Below the pieces are notes generated by a model. The model had not been told where the DNA came from and did not search any database. It worked only from the letters and a program-made list of their open reading frames with translations. DNA of 64,000 nucleotides from positions 124,001 to 188,000 of the forward strand of contig NZ_MLAO01000004.1 in assembly GCF_002272835.1 (NCBI RefSeq). Direction: 5' to 3'. Origin of the DNA: Helicobacter sp. 11S03491-1. Its GTDB lineage: Bacteria; Campylobacterota; Campylobacteria; Campylobacterales; Helicobacteraceae. Below are positions 30,401 to 38,182 of the stretch, one piece after another; position 1 is the first letter of the stretch, and every line of letters starts with the position of its first letter. A program made the position numbers and the translations under genes.

Positions 30401-30518
30401 CCATCTTGGAATGGTCGATAAAGATCGGGGGGGAACATTGGGTGATTTTGTTATCGGGTCTTGTGCCAGGAATGCTTTGCCTGTAAAAATTGAAAAAATA
30501 GGTATATCTGAAGGGTAA
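27480..30518 (+). CDS. ttrA: Tetrathionate reductase catalytic molybdopterin subunit
   Basis: TtrA reduces tetrathionate to thiosulfate in the periplasm using a bis-molybdopterin guanine dinucleotide cofactor. The 1012-aa protein has a Tat signal (NRRKFLIGTGIVTG), a [4Fe-4S] motif CNGCVTFCGI with a distal STVCARG, and then LKRVGKRGENKW and GNLFGEGEIKGLRAV, which match Salmonella TtrA closely. TATCGLSMRSG holds the probable Mo-ligand Cys at about residue 256. Later blocks AGNPFKRQA, FIAIDPFINDTSKYADYIVPD and RHSITGEKLSG are also TtrA-like, and the length equals the family norm (about 1020). Arsenate or polysulfide reductases are less likely. It is the last structural gene, 5 nt before the regulator. 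Confidence 0.93.
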   Translation: MEKNRRKFLIGTGIVTGVAGLGGYHEMLGSAVLLKDNGERAKDPIYGSPGGVEAKVDDFGKITFNKNYKISPSVCNGCVTFCGIRVKINKTTNKVERVFGNPYSLLSSDPWLDYHTPIQESILLTSGFKDQGMQNRSTVCARGNIVFDKIDSEFRITKPLKRVGKRGENKWIEISPQDLIREITEGGNLFGEGEIKGLRAVRDLQTPIDPNNPEYGTMVNKLCVLGTTDEGRQKAMIQRFTKSFGTINFMGHTATCGLSMRSGEAAYLGDFKGYPHLKPDFENTKFLLNIAAAPAQAGNPFKRQAKLLVKARTKGECKYVTVTPILTNSDSIAVGDKSGWLPIKPGGDLAFVMGLLRVIIENKLYNQAYLCIPSEESRKALGDMSYTNASHLVITKGEKEGHILGNKDGFYVIDKKDGKLKNAKNVPEADIDFAGEVVFEGSKLQVKSAFNMLKESALSYSLQQYSDFSGIGVQDIEKIAKEWTSYGREVALDCHGGTMQTTGFYSAYAIMMLGAMVGNLNHKGGMSMGGGRYEDFDGVKYNLFAIKDKPKGGGVRIDRAKMRYEDTSEYKNKLKNAQNPYPAKYMWYPLTNALENEIITNSALGYPYKLDILITWACNVVYEQPGAPFIEELLKDPKKSIPLFIAIDPFINDTSKYADYIVPDSVMYETWGITSPWAGFQTKANHLRFPIIKNKNATFENGEPISMDSFIIELGKALSLPGFGKGALMGKDGNSFDLDKPSDLYLRAFENLALIDEDTPEASDADMIICGIDAFEDELKRVCGENWKKVAYVMCRGGKFASKKDSYQGEQIKRSYQKPIMVYNEQVGTSRHSITGEKLSGVPKYYPQRFNNGKELYDQEEIKVYPLLAFGYKSNVLSPLSGASAAIRDIRYSTYFDMNSKTAQAYGLKHGDKIRVSSRDGEAIGLCRVKEGIIPFGIGIEHGGGRMGEGAMSIMIGDKKIIGNPAIKTGININHLGMVDKDRGGTLGDFVIGSCARNALPVKIEKIGISEG

Positions 30519-30523
30519 ATTGA

Positions 30524-31207
30524 GTGAATTCCAAACTCCAAATTTTTAAAACCAAAACTGTTTTGTATGCCGAAGATGAAAGAGGTGTGCAAAACAATAT
30601 TGGAGAAATTTTGGGTTTATATTTTGAAAAAGTGCTTTTAGCTAGCGATGGAGAAGAAGCAATAAGGCTTTTTGACAACAATCATACAGATTTGTTAATG
30701 TTAGATATTTGTATGCCTAAAGTAGATGGTTTAGAAGTGCTTAGACGGATTCGAGAAGAAAATAAAAAAATCCCCGTAATTATCTTGACTGCTCATAATG
30801 AACAAGAATATCTTCAAAGGGCAGTTGAGCTTAATATTACACGTTATCTCTCTAAACCATTTTCTAAAAATTCCCTTCAAGATGCCCTGATCTCTTGTGT
30901 AGATTGGATGGCCTGTATGTTTGGGGGATTGGTTGTTAATATTCATCAAGGTTTATCTTATGATGTCCTGAGTAAAGCTTTGATTATCCAAGGAGAAAAA
31001 ATTTATTTGAGTAAAAAAGAATACCAACTTTTAGAATTTTTTTTAATCAATCGTTCCAGAATGCTTGAGTTTGATAGCATTATCAATGAAGTATGGGAAG
31101 AAGATGTAGGCAAGGAAGCTTTGAAATCTATCATCAAGTCTTTGCGAAAAAAAGCCCCAAGTCTTGAAATTCAAAACGTATTTGGCAATGGGTATATTCT
31201 CCAATAA
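30524..31207 (+). CDS. OmpR-family response regulator (putative regulator of ttr)
   Basis: A 227-aa two-component regulator. The receiver domain (about residues 10-125) has the acidic pair in YAEDE, phospho-acceptor Asp61 in LLMLDICMPKVDG, Thr in IILTAH and Lys in YLSKPF. The C-terminal winged helix (about 135-227) with ALIIQGEKIYLSKKEYQLLEFFL is OmpR/PhoB-type. Salmonella TtrR is instead a LuxR/NarL-type regulator, so this system is not its orthologue. The start is GTG at 30524 after AAGGG. It is coupled to ttrA (5 nt) and overlaps the kinase gene. Confidence 0.92.
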   Translation: MNSKLQIFKTKTVLYAEDERGVQNNIGEILGLYFEKVLLASDGEEAIRLFDNNHTDLLMLDICMPKVDGLEVLRRIREENKKIPVIILTAHNEQEYLQRAVELNITRYLSKPFSKNSLQDALISCVDWMACMFGGLVVNIHQGLSYDVLSKALIIQGEKIYLSKKEYQLLEFFLINRSRMLEFDSIINEVWEEDVGKEALKSIIKSLRKKAPSLEIQNVFGNGYILQ

Positions 31208-32978
31208 AACAAGTTTGGGCATATCTACCAAAACCAAAACAATGATTTTAGTTTTGGGACTTTTTATTTTTATTCTTCTGACTTTTAGTTATTTTCGCTA
31301 TCAAGACATGAGTAAAGAAAATAAAAAAATCCAACTTTTTTATGGACAACAAATCCAAAATATATTTGAAATTTCTATTGAAAATATTACTTCTTTTTTC
31401 ATTAATAGGGCATTTAGCAATATCCATTCTTATGGCGTTATAAAAGCTATCAAACAAAAAAACCCCTCTCTTCTTAAGAGTCTTTCAATCCAAAGATTTG
31501 AAGTTTTAAAACATGAAAGCAGTTATTTAAAAAATATGATTTTTTATGATAACCATCTCAATCATCTTGTTTCAATCGGAGATTATAAGTTTGTCAATCA
31601 AAAAATTAAAATGCTGGATTTTAGTAATCTCAAGCCAAAATATGGGTTTTTTACTCATGATAATCAAATGACTTATAATGTGCTCGTACCTATTTTTCAA
31701 GATAAATTTTTGGGAGTTTTGGAGTTTGTATTCTCTCCTGAGTTTTTTTCTAAAAAGATTATGCAATATGGTTATGGAAAAGGCTTCATTTTTATATCCA
31801 AAGATAAAATTTCACCCCAAAAAAATGGGATCAAAAATGGGCATTATTTTCTCTATTCTCAAGAAAAATTTAAACCCATAGAAAAAGTTTTTTTACAAAC
31901 AGCCCCCTTAGATCAGGGAAAAAAGTATTTTTTTGATGGCAATATGTATATTTCACATGCTTTTGATTTGTATTCTTATCAAGATAAAGTAATTGGGAAA
32001 TTTGTCTTATATCAAGATATAAATTCCTGGCAACAAAAATTCAAATATACACTTTATCAGACGTTGTTTTTTGCCCTTATTACATTTGTTTTATTGTTTT
32101 TTATTCTTAATTATGGTTTTGATGTACTCATCAAACGTCTTGAAGTGTCTAATTCTGATTTGAAATCCAAACAACAAGAACTTCAAGTCTTGAATGCAAC
32201 ATTAGAAACAAAAGTATCTCAAGAAATTAAACGTCGTATGCATAAAGAAGAAGAGGCAAAATTCAAAGAAAGGATTTTACTCCATCAAAGCAAAATGGCT
32301 TCTATGGGTGAAATGATAGGCAACATTGCCCACCAATGGCGACAGCCCCTATCTGAATTAGGAGCTATTTTTGCCAATATGGGTGTGCTGGAAGAGATGG
32401 GCAAACTTGATCCTGAAAAATTTAATCAAAAAATTTCTGAGGGAGAAAATCTCATTTTGCATATGAGCAATACAATTGATGACTTTAGGAGCTTTTTTAG
32501 CACTGATAAACAAAAGAGTGTTTATAGCATTAATAAAATGTGTTTGAATACTATTGCCCTGATTGACTCTGCCTTTAAAAACCATCATATTGTTTTGGAA
32601 ACAAAAGAGTATGAAGAAGTTTTTGTTGATGGCTATCCGCGCGAATTTTCACAAGCGCTTTTGAATATATTAGGAAATGCTAAAGATGTTTTACTGGAAA
32701 GAAAAATAAAAAATCCAAAAATCACACTTAAAATTGCTACTTTGGGCAATAGGGTTGTTGTATCTATCAAAGACAATGGTGAGGGAATAAAACTAAATCC
32801 TATTGAAAAGATTTTTGAACCTTATGTATCCACCAAAGAAGGAATGAATGGGACAGGTATCGGGCTTTATATGAGCAAAATTATTATAGAAAAAAACACT
32901 AACGGGGAACTTCTTGCTTACAATGATACATCAGGGGCAATATTTGAAATATGGTTGGAAAGACTGATGGGGACTTAA
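31188..32978 (+). CDS. Membrane sensor histidine kinase (partner of the OmpR-type regulator)
   Basis: A 596-aa sensor kinase. Membrane helix 1 (about 18-38) and helix 2 (about 289-311) enclose a roughly 250-residue periplasmic sensor, probably a Cache-like fold. A coiled coil (LQVLNATLETKVSQEI) leads to the phospho-acceptor box KMASMGEMIGNIAHQWRQPL with His382. The ATPase domain follows: N box LLNILGNAKDVLLE, DNGEGI and GTGIGLYMSK. The ATG at 31188 is preferred over a TTG at 31164. It overlaps the regulator gene by 20 nt. It is likely to sense tetrathionate or a related sulfur anion, by position only. Confidence 0.9.
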   Translation: MGIFSNKTSLGISTKTKTMILVLGLFIFILLTFSYFRYQDMSKENKKIQLFYGQQIQNIFEISIENITSFFINRAFSNIHSYGVIKAIKQKNPSLLKSLSIQRFEVLKHESSYLKNMIFYDNHLNHLVSIGDYKFVNQKIKMLDFSNLKPKYGFFTHDNQMTYNVLVPIFQDKFLGVLEFVFSPEFFSKKIMQYGYGKGFIFISKDKISPQKNGIKNGHYFLYSQEKFKPIEKVFLQTAPLDQGKKYFFDGNMYISHAFDLYSYQDKVIGKFVLYQDINSWQQKFKYTLYQTLFFALITFVLLFFILNYGFDVLIKRLEVSNSDLKSKQQELQVLNATLETKVSQEIKRRMHKEEEAKFKERILLHQSKMASMGEMIGNIAHQWRQPLSELGAIFANMGVLEEMGKLDPEKFNQKISEGENLILHMSNTIDDFRSFFSTDKQKSVYSINKMCLNTIALIDSAFKNHHIVLETKEYEEVFVDGYPREFSQALLNILGNAKDVLLERKIKNPKITLKIATLGNRVVVSIKDNGEGIKLNPIEKIFEPYVSTKEGMNGTGIGLYMSKIIIEKNTNGELLAYNDTSGAIFEIWLERLMGT

Positions 32979-32981
32979 TTG

Positions 32982-33476
32982 CTAAATAGGTTTTTGGGCT
33001 AAAGACAGATCAATATGACAATACCCTTGAGGATTCTTTTTGAGATAGTTTTGATGATAATCTTCAGCCAAATAGTAGTTTTTAAGTTTATCAACCTGAG
33101 TAAGAATGGGTTTGTCATAACGAGATTGTATATTTTGAACAAATTGTTTTATATATTTTAATATTTTTGCATCTTGAGTATAAATCCCACTTTTATATTG
33201 GGATCCTATATCATTCCCTTGCCGATTGTATGAAGTTGGATCGATAATAGAAAAAAATCGAGTCAGAATTTCATCTAATTTAATTTTTTCTCCATCATAA
33301 ATAAGCTCAAGAGTTTCAATAGCCCCACTTGTTTGACTACATACAACTTCATAGCTAGGATAGGGTATGTTTGAATTGCTATAACCTACACTTGTTTTGA
33401 CAACGCCCTTAAGAAGATCAAAATAACCTTGCATACCCCAAAAACAACCTCCGGCAAGATAAATGGTGTGAAGCAT
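32982..33476 (-). CDS. msrA: Peptide methionine sulfoxide reductase A
   Basis: MsrA reduces the S-form of methionine sulfoxide in proteins and free Met. The 164-aa product has the catalytic motif AGGCFWGMQGYFD near the N-terminus (Cys11), VGYSNSN, the FSIIDPTSYNRQGNDIGSQYKS block and EDYHQNYL near the C-terminus. No MsrB domain is fused; msrB is a separate gene at 52527. The stop is 4 nt from the end of the convergent kinase gene. Confidence 0.95.
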   Translation of the reverse strand: MLHTIYLAGGCFWGMQGYFDLLKGVVKTSVGYSNSNIPYPSYEVVCSQTSGAIETLELIYDGEKIKLDEILTRFFSIIDPTSYNRQGNDIGSQYKSGIYTQDAKILKYIKQFVQNIQSRYDKPILTQVDKLKNYYLAEDYHQNYLKKNPQGYCHIDLSLAQKPI

Positions 33477-33586
33477 TTTATTTCCTTATTTTTTGCTTAT
33501 TTTTATTGTATCTGTTTTGATATAGAAATTGGATAAAACTTAAGATTATCTGCATTATAATTAGTTTTTAACTTTAAGGAGACACC

Positions 33587-34447
33587 ATGATTAAAGTAGC
33601 CCATAGCCCTGATGCTGATGATTTATTTATGTATTATGCCATCGTATTTGGTTGGGTAGATAGTCCTTTGGGGCAAAAATTTAGTCATACAGCTTTAGAT
33701 ATACAAACACTCAATGAAGCTACGATAAAGGGTATTTATGATGTAAGTGCTATTTCATTTGGAGCTTATCCTTTTGTGAAAGAAGATTTTGCACTTTTAA
33801 AAACGGGAGTAAGTTTCGGGCAAGGTTATGGCCCTAAACTCATCAAAAAAAAATCAACCCATCTTAAGAAAAACTTCAAAGTTGCTTTAAGTGGAGCACA
33901 TACTACCAATGCTATTATTTTTAGATTGGCTTACCCTGAAGCAAAGATTATTTATAAGAATTTTCTTGATATTGAAGAAAGCGTTTTAAGTGGAGAAGTA
34001 GATGGTGGCGTATTAATACATGAATCAATTTTGAATTTTGATTCTTCTCTTGAAGTAGAGAGAGAAATTTGGGATATATGGTGCGAACAAACAAAAGAAG
34101 AATTGCCCTTGCCCCTTGGAGGAATGGCCCTAAGACGTTCTATCCCCTTAAACAAAGCTATTGATATAGAGTCCGTGCTTACTGGGGCTGTAGAAGTAGC
34201 ACTTAAAAATAAAAAAACTCTTTCTAAAATGCTCATGGAACGTAACATTATCCGCGTGAATGAAAAAGAATTAGATACTTATTTAAATCTCTATGCCAAT
34301 GATAATTCTGTGAGTTTAAATGAGATTCAAAAACAAGGTATTGATAAATTATTTGAGTTAGGTTTTCAAGCAGGGATTTATGACAGGCTGATAAAATGTG
34401 AGGATTATTTTATCCCCACACTTTATCAAAATCTAAGACATACTTAA
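33587..34447 (+). CDS. mqnD: 1,4-dihydroxy-6-naphthoate synthase (futalosine pathway)
   Basis: MqnD converts cyclic dehypoxanthinyl futalosine to 1,4-dihydroxy-6-naphthoate, a late step before prenylation in the futalosine route to menaquinone. The 286-aa product has the start VAHSPDADDLFMYYAI, which replaces the SPCPNDTF motif of other lineages, then VSAISFGAYPFV, GQGYGPKLI and LPLPLGGMALRR, as in the MqnA/MqnD periplasmic-binding-like fold. SD TAAGGAGA. It stands alone. A UbiA-type enzyme for the next step is encoded at 45478. Confidence 0.88.
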   Translation: MIKVAHSPDADDLFMYYAIVFGWVDSPLGQKFSHTALDIQTLNEATIKGIYDVSAISFGAYPFVKEDFALLKTGVSFGQGYGPKLIKKKSTHLKKNFKVALSGAHTTNAIIFRLAYPEAKIIYKNFLDIEESVLSGEVDGGVLIHESILNFDSSLEVEREIWDIWCEQTKEELPLPLGGMALRRSIPLNKAIDIESVLTGAVEVALKNKKTLSKMLMERNIIRVNEKELDTYLNLYANDNSVSLNEIQKQGIDKLFELGFQAGIYDRLIKCEDYFIPTLYQNLRHT

Positions 34448-34448
34448 T

Positions 34449-34964
34449 CTATTTTTCAAGCAAGGCTTTTTTATAAGATTCAATGGCTTGAGTAAGTAAT
34501 TCATCTGTCATTCCCATTGTATTATAAGTGCAGTGTATAGGAGCAACTTTCATTCCCAGATATTTTGCGCAAAGGCTAAAAGGAAGCAAAATCTCTTCTA
34601 AGGTTTTCTGATTCCTACCATCAGATTGATATTTTTCTATAGGACTTCCTGTAGAAGTGATTACTTGGAATATTTTATTTGCAAGCATTTTAGGATTAGG
34701 ACCAAAAGAAACTCCACTTAAAGCGCAATCTTCCCATTCTTTCAGAAGGCTTGGGCAACTAAACCAATAAAGCGGGAATTGGAAGATAACTTTATCATGA
34801 GACCCTAGAAGCGCTACTTCTTTATCTCTATCAATTTTACCTTGGGGGTAAATTTTATAAATATCACGCACAGTAATATCTGCATCTATAATGCTTTGGG
34901 TTAAGGCTTTATTGACAACAGATTCTTCCAGATTTGGATGAGCCAAAATAATGAGTGTTTTCAT
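34449..34964 (-). CDS. Flavodoxin-fold NAD(P)H oxidoreductase (KefF/MdaB-like)
   Basis: A 171-aa enzyme of the NAD(P)H dehydrogenase (quinone) group with the flavodoxin-like fold. Start TLIILAHPNLEESVVNKAL, then VIFQFPLYWFSCPSLLKEW at the FMN/isoalloxazine site, ITSTGSP at the second loop and the IHCTYNTMG block. Such FMN or FAD enzymes reduce quinones or nitro compounds. It is divergent from an HxlR-family regulator across a palindromic operator, an arrangement typical of oxidant or electrophile responsive flavoenzymes. Confidence 0.87.
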   Translation of the reverse strand: MKTLIILAHPNLEESVVNKALTQSIIDADITVRDIYKIYPQGKIDRDKEVALLGSHDKVIFQFPLYWFSCPSLLKEWEDCALSGVSFGPNPKMLANKIFQVITSTGSPIEKYQSDGRNQKTLEEILLPFSLCAKYLGMKVAPIHCTYNTMGMTDELLTQAIESYKKALLEK

Positions 34965-35012
34965 TGAATTTCCTTTAAATTTAAGATTTCATATAATATC
35001 ATAATTATCTTA

Positions 35013-35046
35013 AAAGTAACTTACTTTATTAAAAGTAAGTTACTTT
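35013..35046. promoter_or_regulatory. 34-bp perfect palindrome, candidate HxlR-type operator
   Basis: AAAGTAACTTACTTT (35013-35027) is followed after ATTA by its exact reverse complement (35032-35046). Each half also contains the near-palindrome GTAACTTAC, so two dimer sites may be present. It is centred in the divergent gap between the flavoenzyme (starts 34964, minus) and hxlR (35085, plus) and would overlap the promoters of both. Confidence 0.65.
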
Positions 35047-35072
35047 ATTTTTACTGAGTCTCTAAAATGTGT

Positions 35073-35078
35073 TATAAT
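35073..35078 (+). promoter_or_regulatory. -10 box of the HxlR regulator gene
   Basis: TATAAT inside GTTATAATAA, with TTTACT 18 nt upstream as a weak -35 that begins just after the palindrome. The expected transcript start is at or within a few bases of the ATG at 35085, which would make the message nearly leaderless. Confidence 0.5.
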
Positions 35079-35084
35079 AAACAC

Positions 35085-35423
35085 ATGAAACAAAATAAAA
35101 AATATGCAATTGATAATCTCTGTCCGGTATCATATTTTGGAAAGATTTTTAACGATCGCTGGAAGCTTTATATTGCTTATAAGCTTTTAGATGGAAAAAA
35201 ACGATTCAAAGATCTCAGGGATTTTTTCGAACCTTACATGACCCAAAAAACTCTTTGCATAAAATTAAAAGAACTTGAAGAAGAACAAATTATTCAACGA
35301 GAAGTATTTAGTGAAATTCCCCCACGCGTAGAATATCATTTAACAAATAAGGGCAAAGAGTTAGCTAGCGTTTTAGAATGTATTTATCAATGGGGAGATT
35401 CTTATGTTTGCCTAAAAAACTAA
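35085..35423 (+). CDS. HxlR-family winged-helix transcriptional regulator
   Basis: A 112-aa DNA-binding protein with the HxlR wHTH: CPVSYFGKIFNDRWKLYIAYKLL (conserved Cys, and W at the helix start), FKDLRDFFEPYMTQKTLCIKLKELEEEQII as recognition helix, and the wing PPRVEYHLTNKGKEL. The family often senses electrophiles or oxidants through that Cys. A Met six codons upstream (35067) would place the start before the -10 box, so 35085 is preferred. It probably controls itself and the divergent flavoenzyme. Confidence 0.87.
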   Translation: MKQNKKYAIDNLCPVSYFGKIFNDRWKLYIAYKLLDGKKRFKDLRDFFEPYMTQKTLCIKLKELEEEQIIQREVFSEIPPRVEYHLTNKGKELASVLECIYQWGDSYVCLKN

Positions 35424-36011
35424 ATTATGTGGCAAAAAATATCTTATAGAACCAAAACCTCTTAAATGAAAAGATTTTATAGCATTGATTTGTTCTTCAG
35501 TAATGATCCCTCCTAATGCAAATAAATGAGGTTTGATATGAGAGTTAAGATGGCTGCAGTAGTCTATCCCCAAAGGTTTTGGCTTATTGGGGGTTGGAAA
35601 TATTGGGCTAATAGTAACAAAATGAGCTCCCAAATCTAGAGCTTGCAGAATTTCATTGCTTTGATGAGCGCTATAAAAAATACTTTTTTTTTCACTGATA
35701 GCTATTTTAATAGTGTGAAGTTGGTTACTTTTGATATGTATGCCATCTATATTGCATTGATTGGCAATTTTCAAACTCAAAGAAGTGTTTGATAAATTCA
35801 AAAAACTTTTGATATGATGAGATTGACACCATTGCGCAAATACTTTGATTAAATCTATAGGAATTATGTTTACATTATCTCTAAAACAGGCTTTGTCAAT
35901 ACTATGATGTAAAGAAATATTCCGGAGATGATGATAAAAAATTTCAACAGAATTTTGAGGATAAAGAAGAGGCGAAGTGATAAAATAGCTTTCAAACATG
36001 TTTGGATTCAT
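35412..36011 (-). CDS. Thiamine phosphate synthase-like (ThiE/TenI family) protein
   Basis: A 199-aa TIM-barrel protein of the ThiE/TenI family, seen in CNIDGIHIKSNQL, HFVTISPIFPTPNKPKPLG and ALGGI, at their usual spacing. The substrate residues of true ThiE are altered: the QLREK motif is ACFRDN here, and the ND metal site is replaced by NLSN. It may be a TenI-like thiazole tautomerase or a divergent synthase. It overlaps the hxlR end by 12 nt (convergent) and the small membrane protein gene by 20 nt. Confidence 0.65.
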   Translation of the reverse strand: MNPNMFESYFITSPLLYPQNSVEIFYHHLRNISLHHSIDKACFRDNVNIIPIDLIKVFAQWCQSHHIKSFLNLSNTSLSLKIANQCNIDGIHIKSNQLHTIKIAISEKKSIFYSAHQSNEILQALDLGAHFVTISPIFPTPNKPKPLGIDYCSHLNSHIKPHLFALGGIITEEQINAIKSFHLRGFGSIRYFLPHNLVF

Positions 36012-36213
36012 CGGCTTTGAGAAGGATACTTAAAGCCTTGGCTACAATACCAAAAAAACTAAAAATAGCAAAAAAAATCAGAGATAATACAAGAGCGATA
36101 AGAGGACTAAAATCTTTGAATGCCAAAAAACAAGCAATACTTCCAAACACACTCATCCCGGAGAACAAACCCACAAAAAACTCTAAAAGTTTGACAATGG
36201 TAATTTTTTTCAT
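35992..36213 (-). CDS. Small integral membrane protein downstream of atpB
   Basis: A 73-aa protein with two hydrophobic helices (FVGLFSGMSVFGSIACFLAF and LIALVLSLIFFAIFSFFG) and charged ends. The start is placed at the ATG at 36213 (MKKITIVKLLEF), 5 nt after the atpB stop; the longer frame to 36348 would overlap atpB in another phase and is Cys/Ser-rich nonsense. A similar small gene follows atpB in Campylobacter. The function is unknown. Confidence 0.7.
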   Translation of the reverse strand: MKKITIVKLLEFFVGLFSGMSVFGSIACFLAFKDFSPLIALVLSLIFFAIFSFFGIVAKALSILLKADESKHV

Positions 36214-36218
36214 TTTGT

Positions 36219-36905
36219 TTAGAGTTGATCTTGATCTTGTACTACCACAGCTCCGGCAAGATATACATAAGTAAGTATCATAAAAACAAAAGCTTGTAAT
36301 GCTCCCATAAAAACAAGTATTCCAAAAGGCGCAATAGGAATAATCCAAGGCACAAGCATCAGCATTACCAACAAAAACATATCATCACCTTTAATATTAC
36401 CAAAGAGACGAAAAGAAAGCGAAATAATACGCGAAAAATGTGAAATGATTTCAATAGGAAACATTAAAGGTGAAAGCCATTTAACGGGTCCCATAAAATG
36501 GGCAATATAATGAAAAAACCCATGCGCTTTTAATCCTTCATAATGATAATAAAAGAAGACTATCAAAGCCAACACAAGAGTAAAACTCCAATTTGCAGTA
36601 GGAGCTTCAAACCCCGGAATAATACCAAGCATATTGCAGAAAAAAACTAATATTCCAATTGTTCCGGCAAGAGGAAAATATTTCCTGGCTAATTTTTCTC
36701 CAATAATATCTTTTGCCATAAACAACATGCCACTCAAAGCACTTTCATAGATATTTTGGATTCCTGAGGGAATAACTTGCATTTTATTTGTTGCAATTTT
36801 TGCCGTAATTACAGCAACTAATGCACATATAACAGTATAAAAACCGATAATAAAATCATGATCCGGATTGATTAAACTTGCAAAAGTAAAAAGTCTATGT
36901 TCCAT
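36219..36905 (-). CDS. atpB: F0F1 ATP synthase subunit a
   Basis: Subunit a provides the proton half-channels against the c ring. The 228-aa product has five to six helices; the essential Arg is in [15 protein letters not shown], and the last helix has the usual Gln in [21 protein letters not shown]. As in other epsilonproteobacteria, atpB is far from the other atp genes, none of which is in the window. Confidence 0.96.
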   Translation of the reverse strand: MEHRLFTFASLINPDHDFIIGFYTVICALVAVITAKIATNKMQVIPSGIQNIYESALSGMLFMAKDIIGEKLARKYFPLAGTIGILVFFCNMLGIIPGFEAPTANWSFTLVLALIVFFYYHYEGLKAHGFFHYIAHFMGPVKWLSPLMFPIEIISHFSRIISLSFRLFGNIKGDDMFLLVMLMLVPWIIPIAPFGILVFMGALQAFVFMILTYVYLAGAVVVQDQDQL

Positions 36906-36998
36906 GAAAAACCTTTTTCCAGTCGTTGTATATTTAGGATTTTAGCTAAAAAATTTTTAAGTATCTATTAAAGCGTTGGAAACACAGAAAAATTGGAT

Positions 36999-37508
36999 TT
37001 AAGATTTTGTCTTTGATATTTTTTGGACAAGAGTCGTATTGCAAATAATATCATGAAGGCATTTTTTATCTTTGCGAAAAAATGGTGTAATAAGTCCTAG
37101 AAGTATGGCTACCCCGAATATCCATATAAAAAACCTTATGAGCGCTTTGAAAAATCCTATTTTTTTACCATTTGGCGCGCTAATAGCTAATTCCATATAT
37201 CGCAATCCCGGTGTTTGAGAGGAAATAGCAATAAAAATGGCAGAGATAATGCCATAAAGCAACAAACAAATAAAAATACTTACTTGATCATGGCGAAATT
37301 TTTCAGCACTTCCCAAAATAAGATAAGTAACAACATAAAGAATAGGGGTATAAATCATAAATAAATCTGTGATAAAAGCTTTGATTCTTCTAAAGGCATA
37401 AATTTCTTGCAATGTCTGCATGATGGTAGATTTTTTAGGGGTTGGGATAGAGTGGGGATTTTTTGGTTTTTTGGTATTTCTCCATCTGTGTTTGGGTTGA
37501 TTTTTCAA
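36999..37508 (-). CDS. RDD-family membrane protein
   Basis: A 169-aa protein with an RDD domain: RRIKAFITDLFMIYTP (Arg and two Asp-like positions), then SSQTPGLRYMELAI and a third helix. The start is probably TTG at 37508 with AGGAT before it, giving a 29-residue Lys/Pro-rich cytoplasmic extension; the ATG at 37421 (MQTLQEIYAF) is the alternative. The stop-to-start gap to pyrE is 8 nt. RDD proteins are small membrane proteins, some of them transporters; the role here is unknown. Confidence 0.75.
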   Translation of the reverse strand: MKNQPKHRWRNTKKPKNPHSIPTPKKSTIMQTLQEIYAFRRIKAFITDLFMIYTPILYVVTYLILGSAEKFRHDQVSIFICLLLYGIISAIFIAISSQTPGLRYMELAISAPNGKKIGFFKALIRFFIWIFGVAILLGLITPFFRKDKKCLHDIICNTTLVQKISKTKS

Positions 37509-37516
37509 ATAAAATC

Positions 37517-38134
37517 CTAATTCCCTCTACTGCCGGGCTTAATGGCTTTATCTTTACCTGCTTTACAAAGAGGACAATCTTTAGGATCATACATATTAAA
37601 AATAAAATCTTCAAGAGCAAACAATGGCACCTCATCAGGAAGTCTGCATTCAGGTTTTTTTTCTAATACAGATCCCATTCTTTGGCAAAATCCACGATTA
37701 GCAAGCCCGGCATAAGCAACAACCTTCCCCCCTTGGAATTCTACACATCTTGCAGCCTCAAGCGCAGATCCTCCGGTTGTGATAATATCCTCACAAATCA
37801 GGACTTTTTCATTTGTTTTGATACTAAAACCTCTTCTTAAACTCATCTGCCCTTCTACACGTTCAGTAAAAATAAACCTCACACCTAATGCCCTGGCAAG
37901 TTCATACCCTGCCAAAATCCCTCCAAGTGCCGGAGAACAAACACAATCAACACTTATTTTTGCTTCTTGAATTTGTCGGGCTAATGCTTGAGCTAAAATT
38001 TCTGCAGTTTTTGGATTTTCCAAAACTTTAGCAGACTGGAGGTAATAATCAGAATGATTGCCGCTACTTAACAAAAAATGTCCCTCTAGCAAAGCATTGG
38101 CTTGTATATAATATTTTTTAATATCTAATCCCAT
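37517..38134 (-). CDS. pyrE: Orotate phosphoribosyltransferase
   Basis: PyrE joins orotate to PRPP to give OMP in pyrimidine synthesis. The 205-aa product has [16 protein letters not shown] at the orotate site, [17 protein letters not shown], the RRGFSIK loop and the PRPP motif [17 protein letters not shown]. The tail [11 protein letters not shown] with two Cys is usual in the epsilon type. It lies between RDD and frr. Confidence 0.96.
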   Translation of the reverse strand: MGLDIKKYYIQANALLEGHFLLSSGNHSDYYLQSAKVLENPKTAEILAQALARQIQEAKISVDCVCSPALGGILAGYELARALGVRFIFTERVEGQMSLRRGFSIKTNEKVLICEDIITTGGSALEAARCVEFQGGKVVAYAGLANRGFCQRMGSVLEKKPECRLPDEVPLFALEDFIFNMYDPKDCPLCKAGKDKAIKPGSRGN

Positions 38135-38182
38135 GTTTTCCTTCTTTTTTGTTAAGGTTTTAAAATCAAGAGTTTTAAAACC

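Noticed and set aside
36214-36348. N-terminal extension of the small membrane protein after atpB
   Set aside because: It overlaps atpB coding sequence and is Cys/Ser-rich nonsense; the ATG at 36213 gives a normal start.
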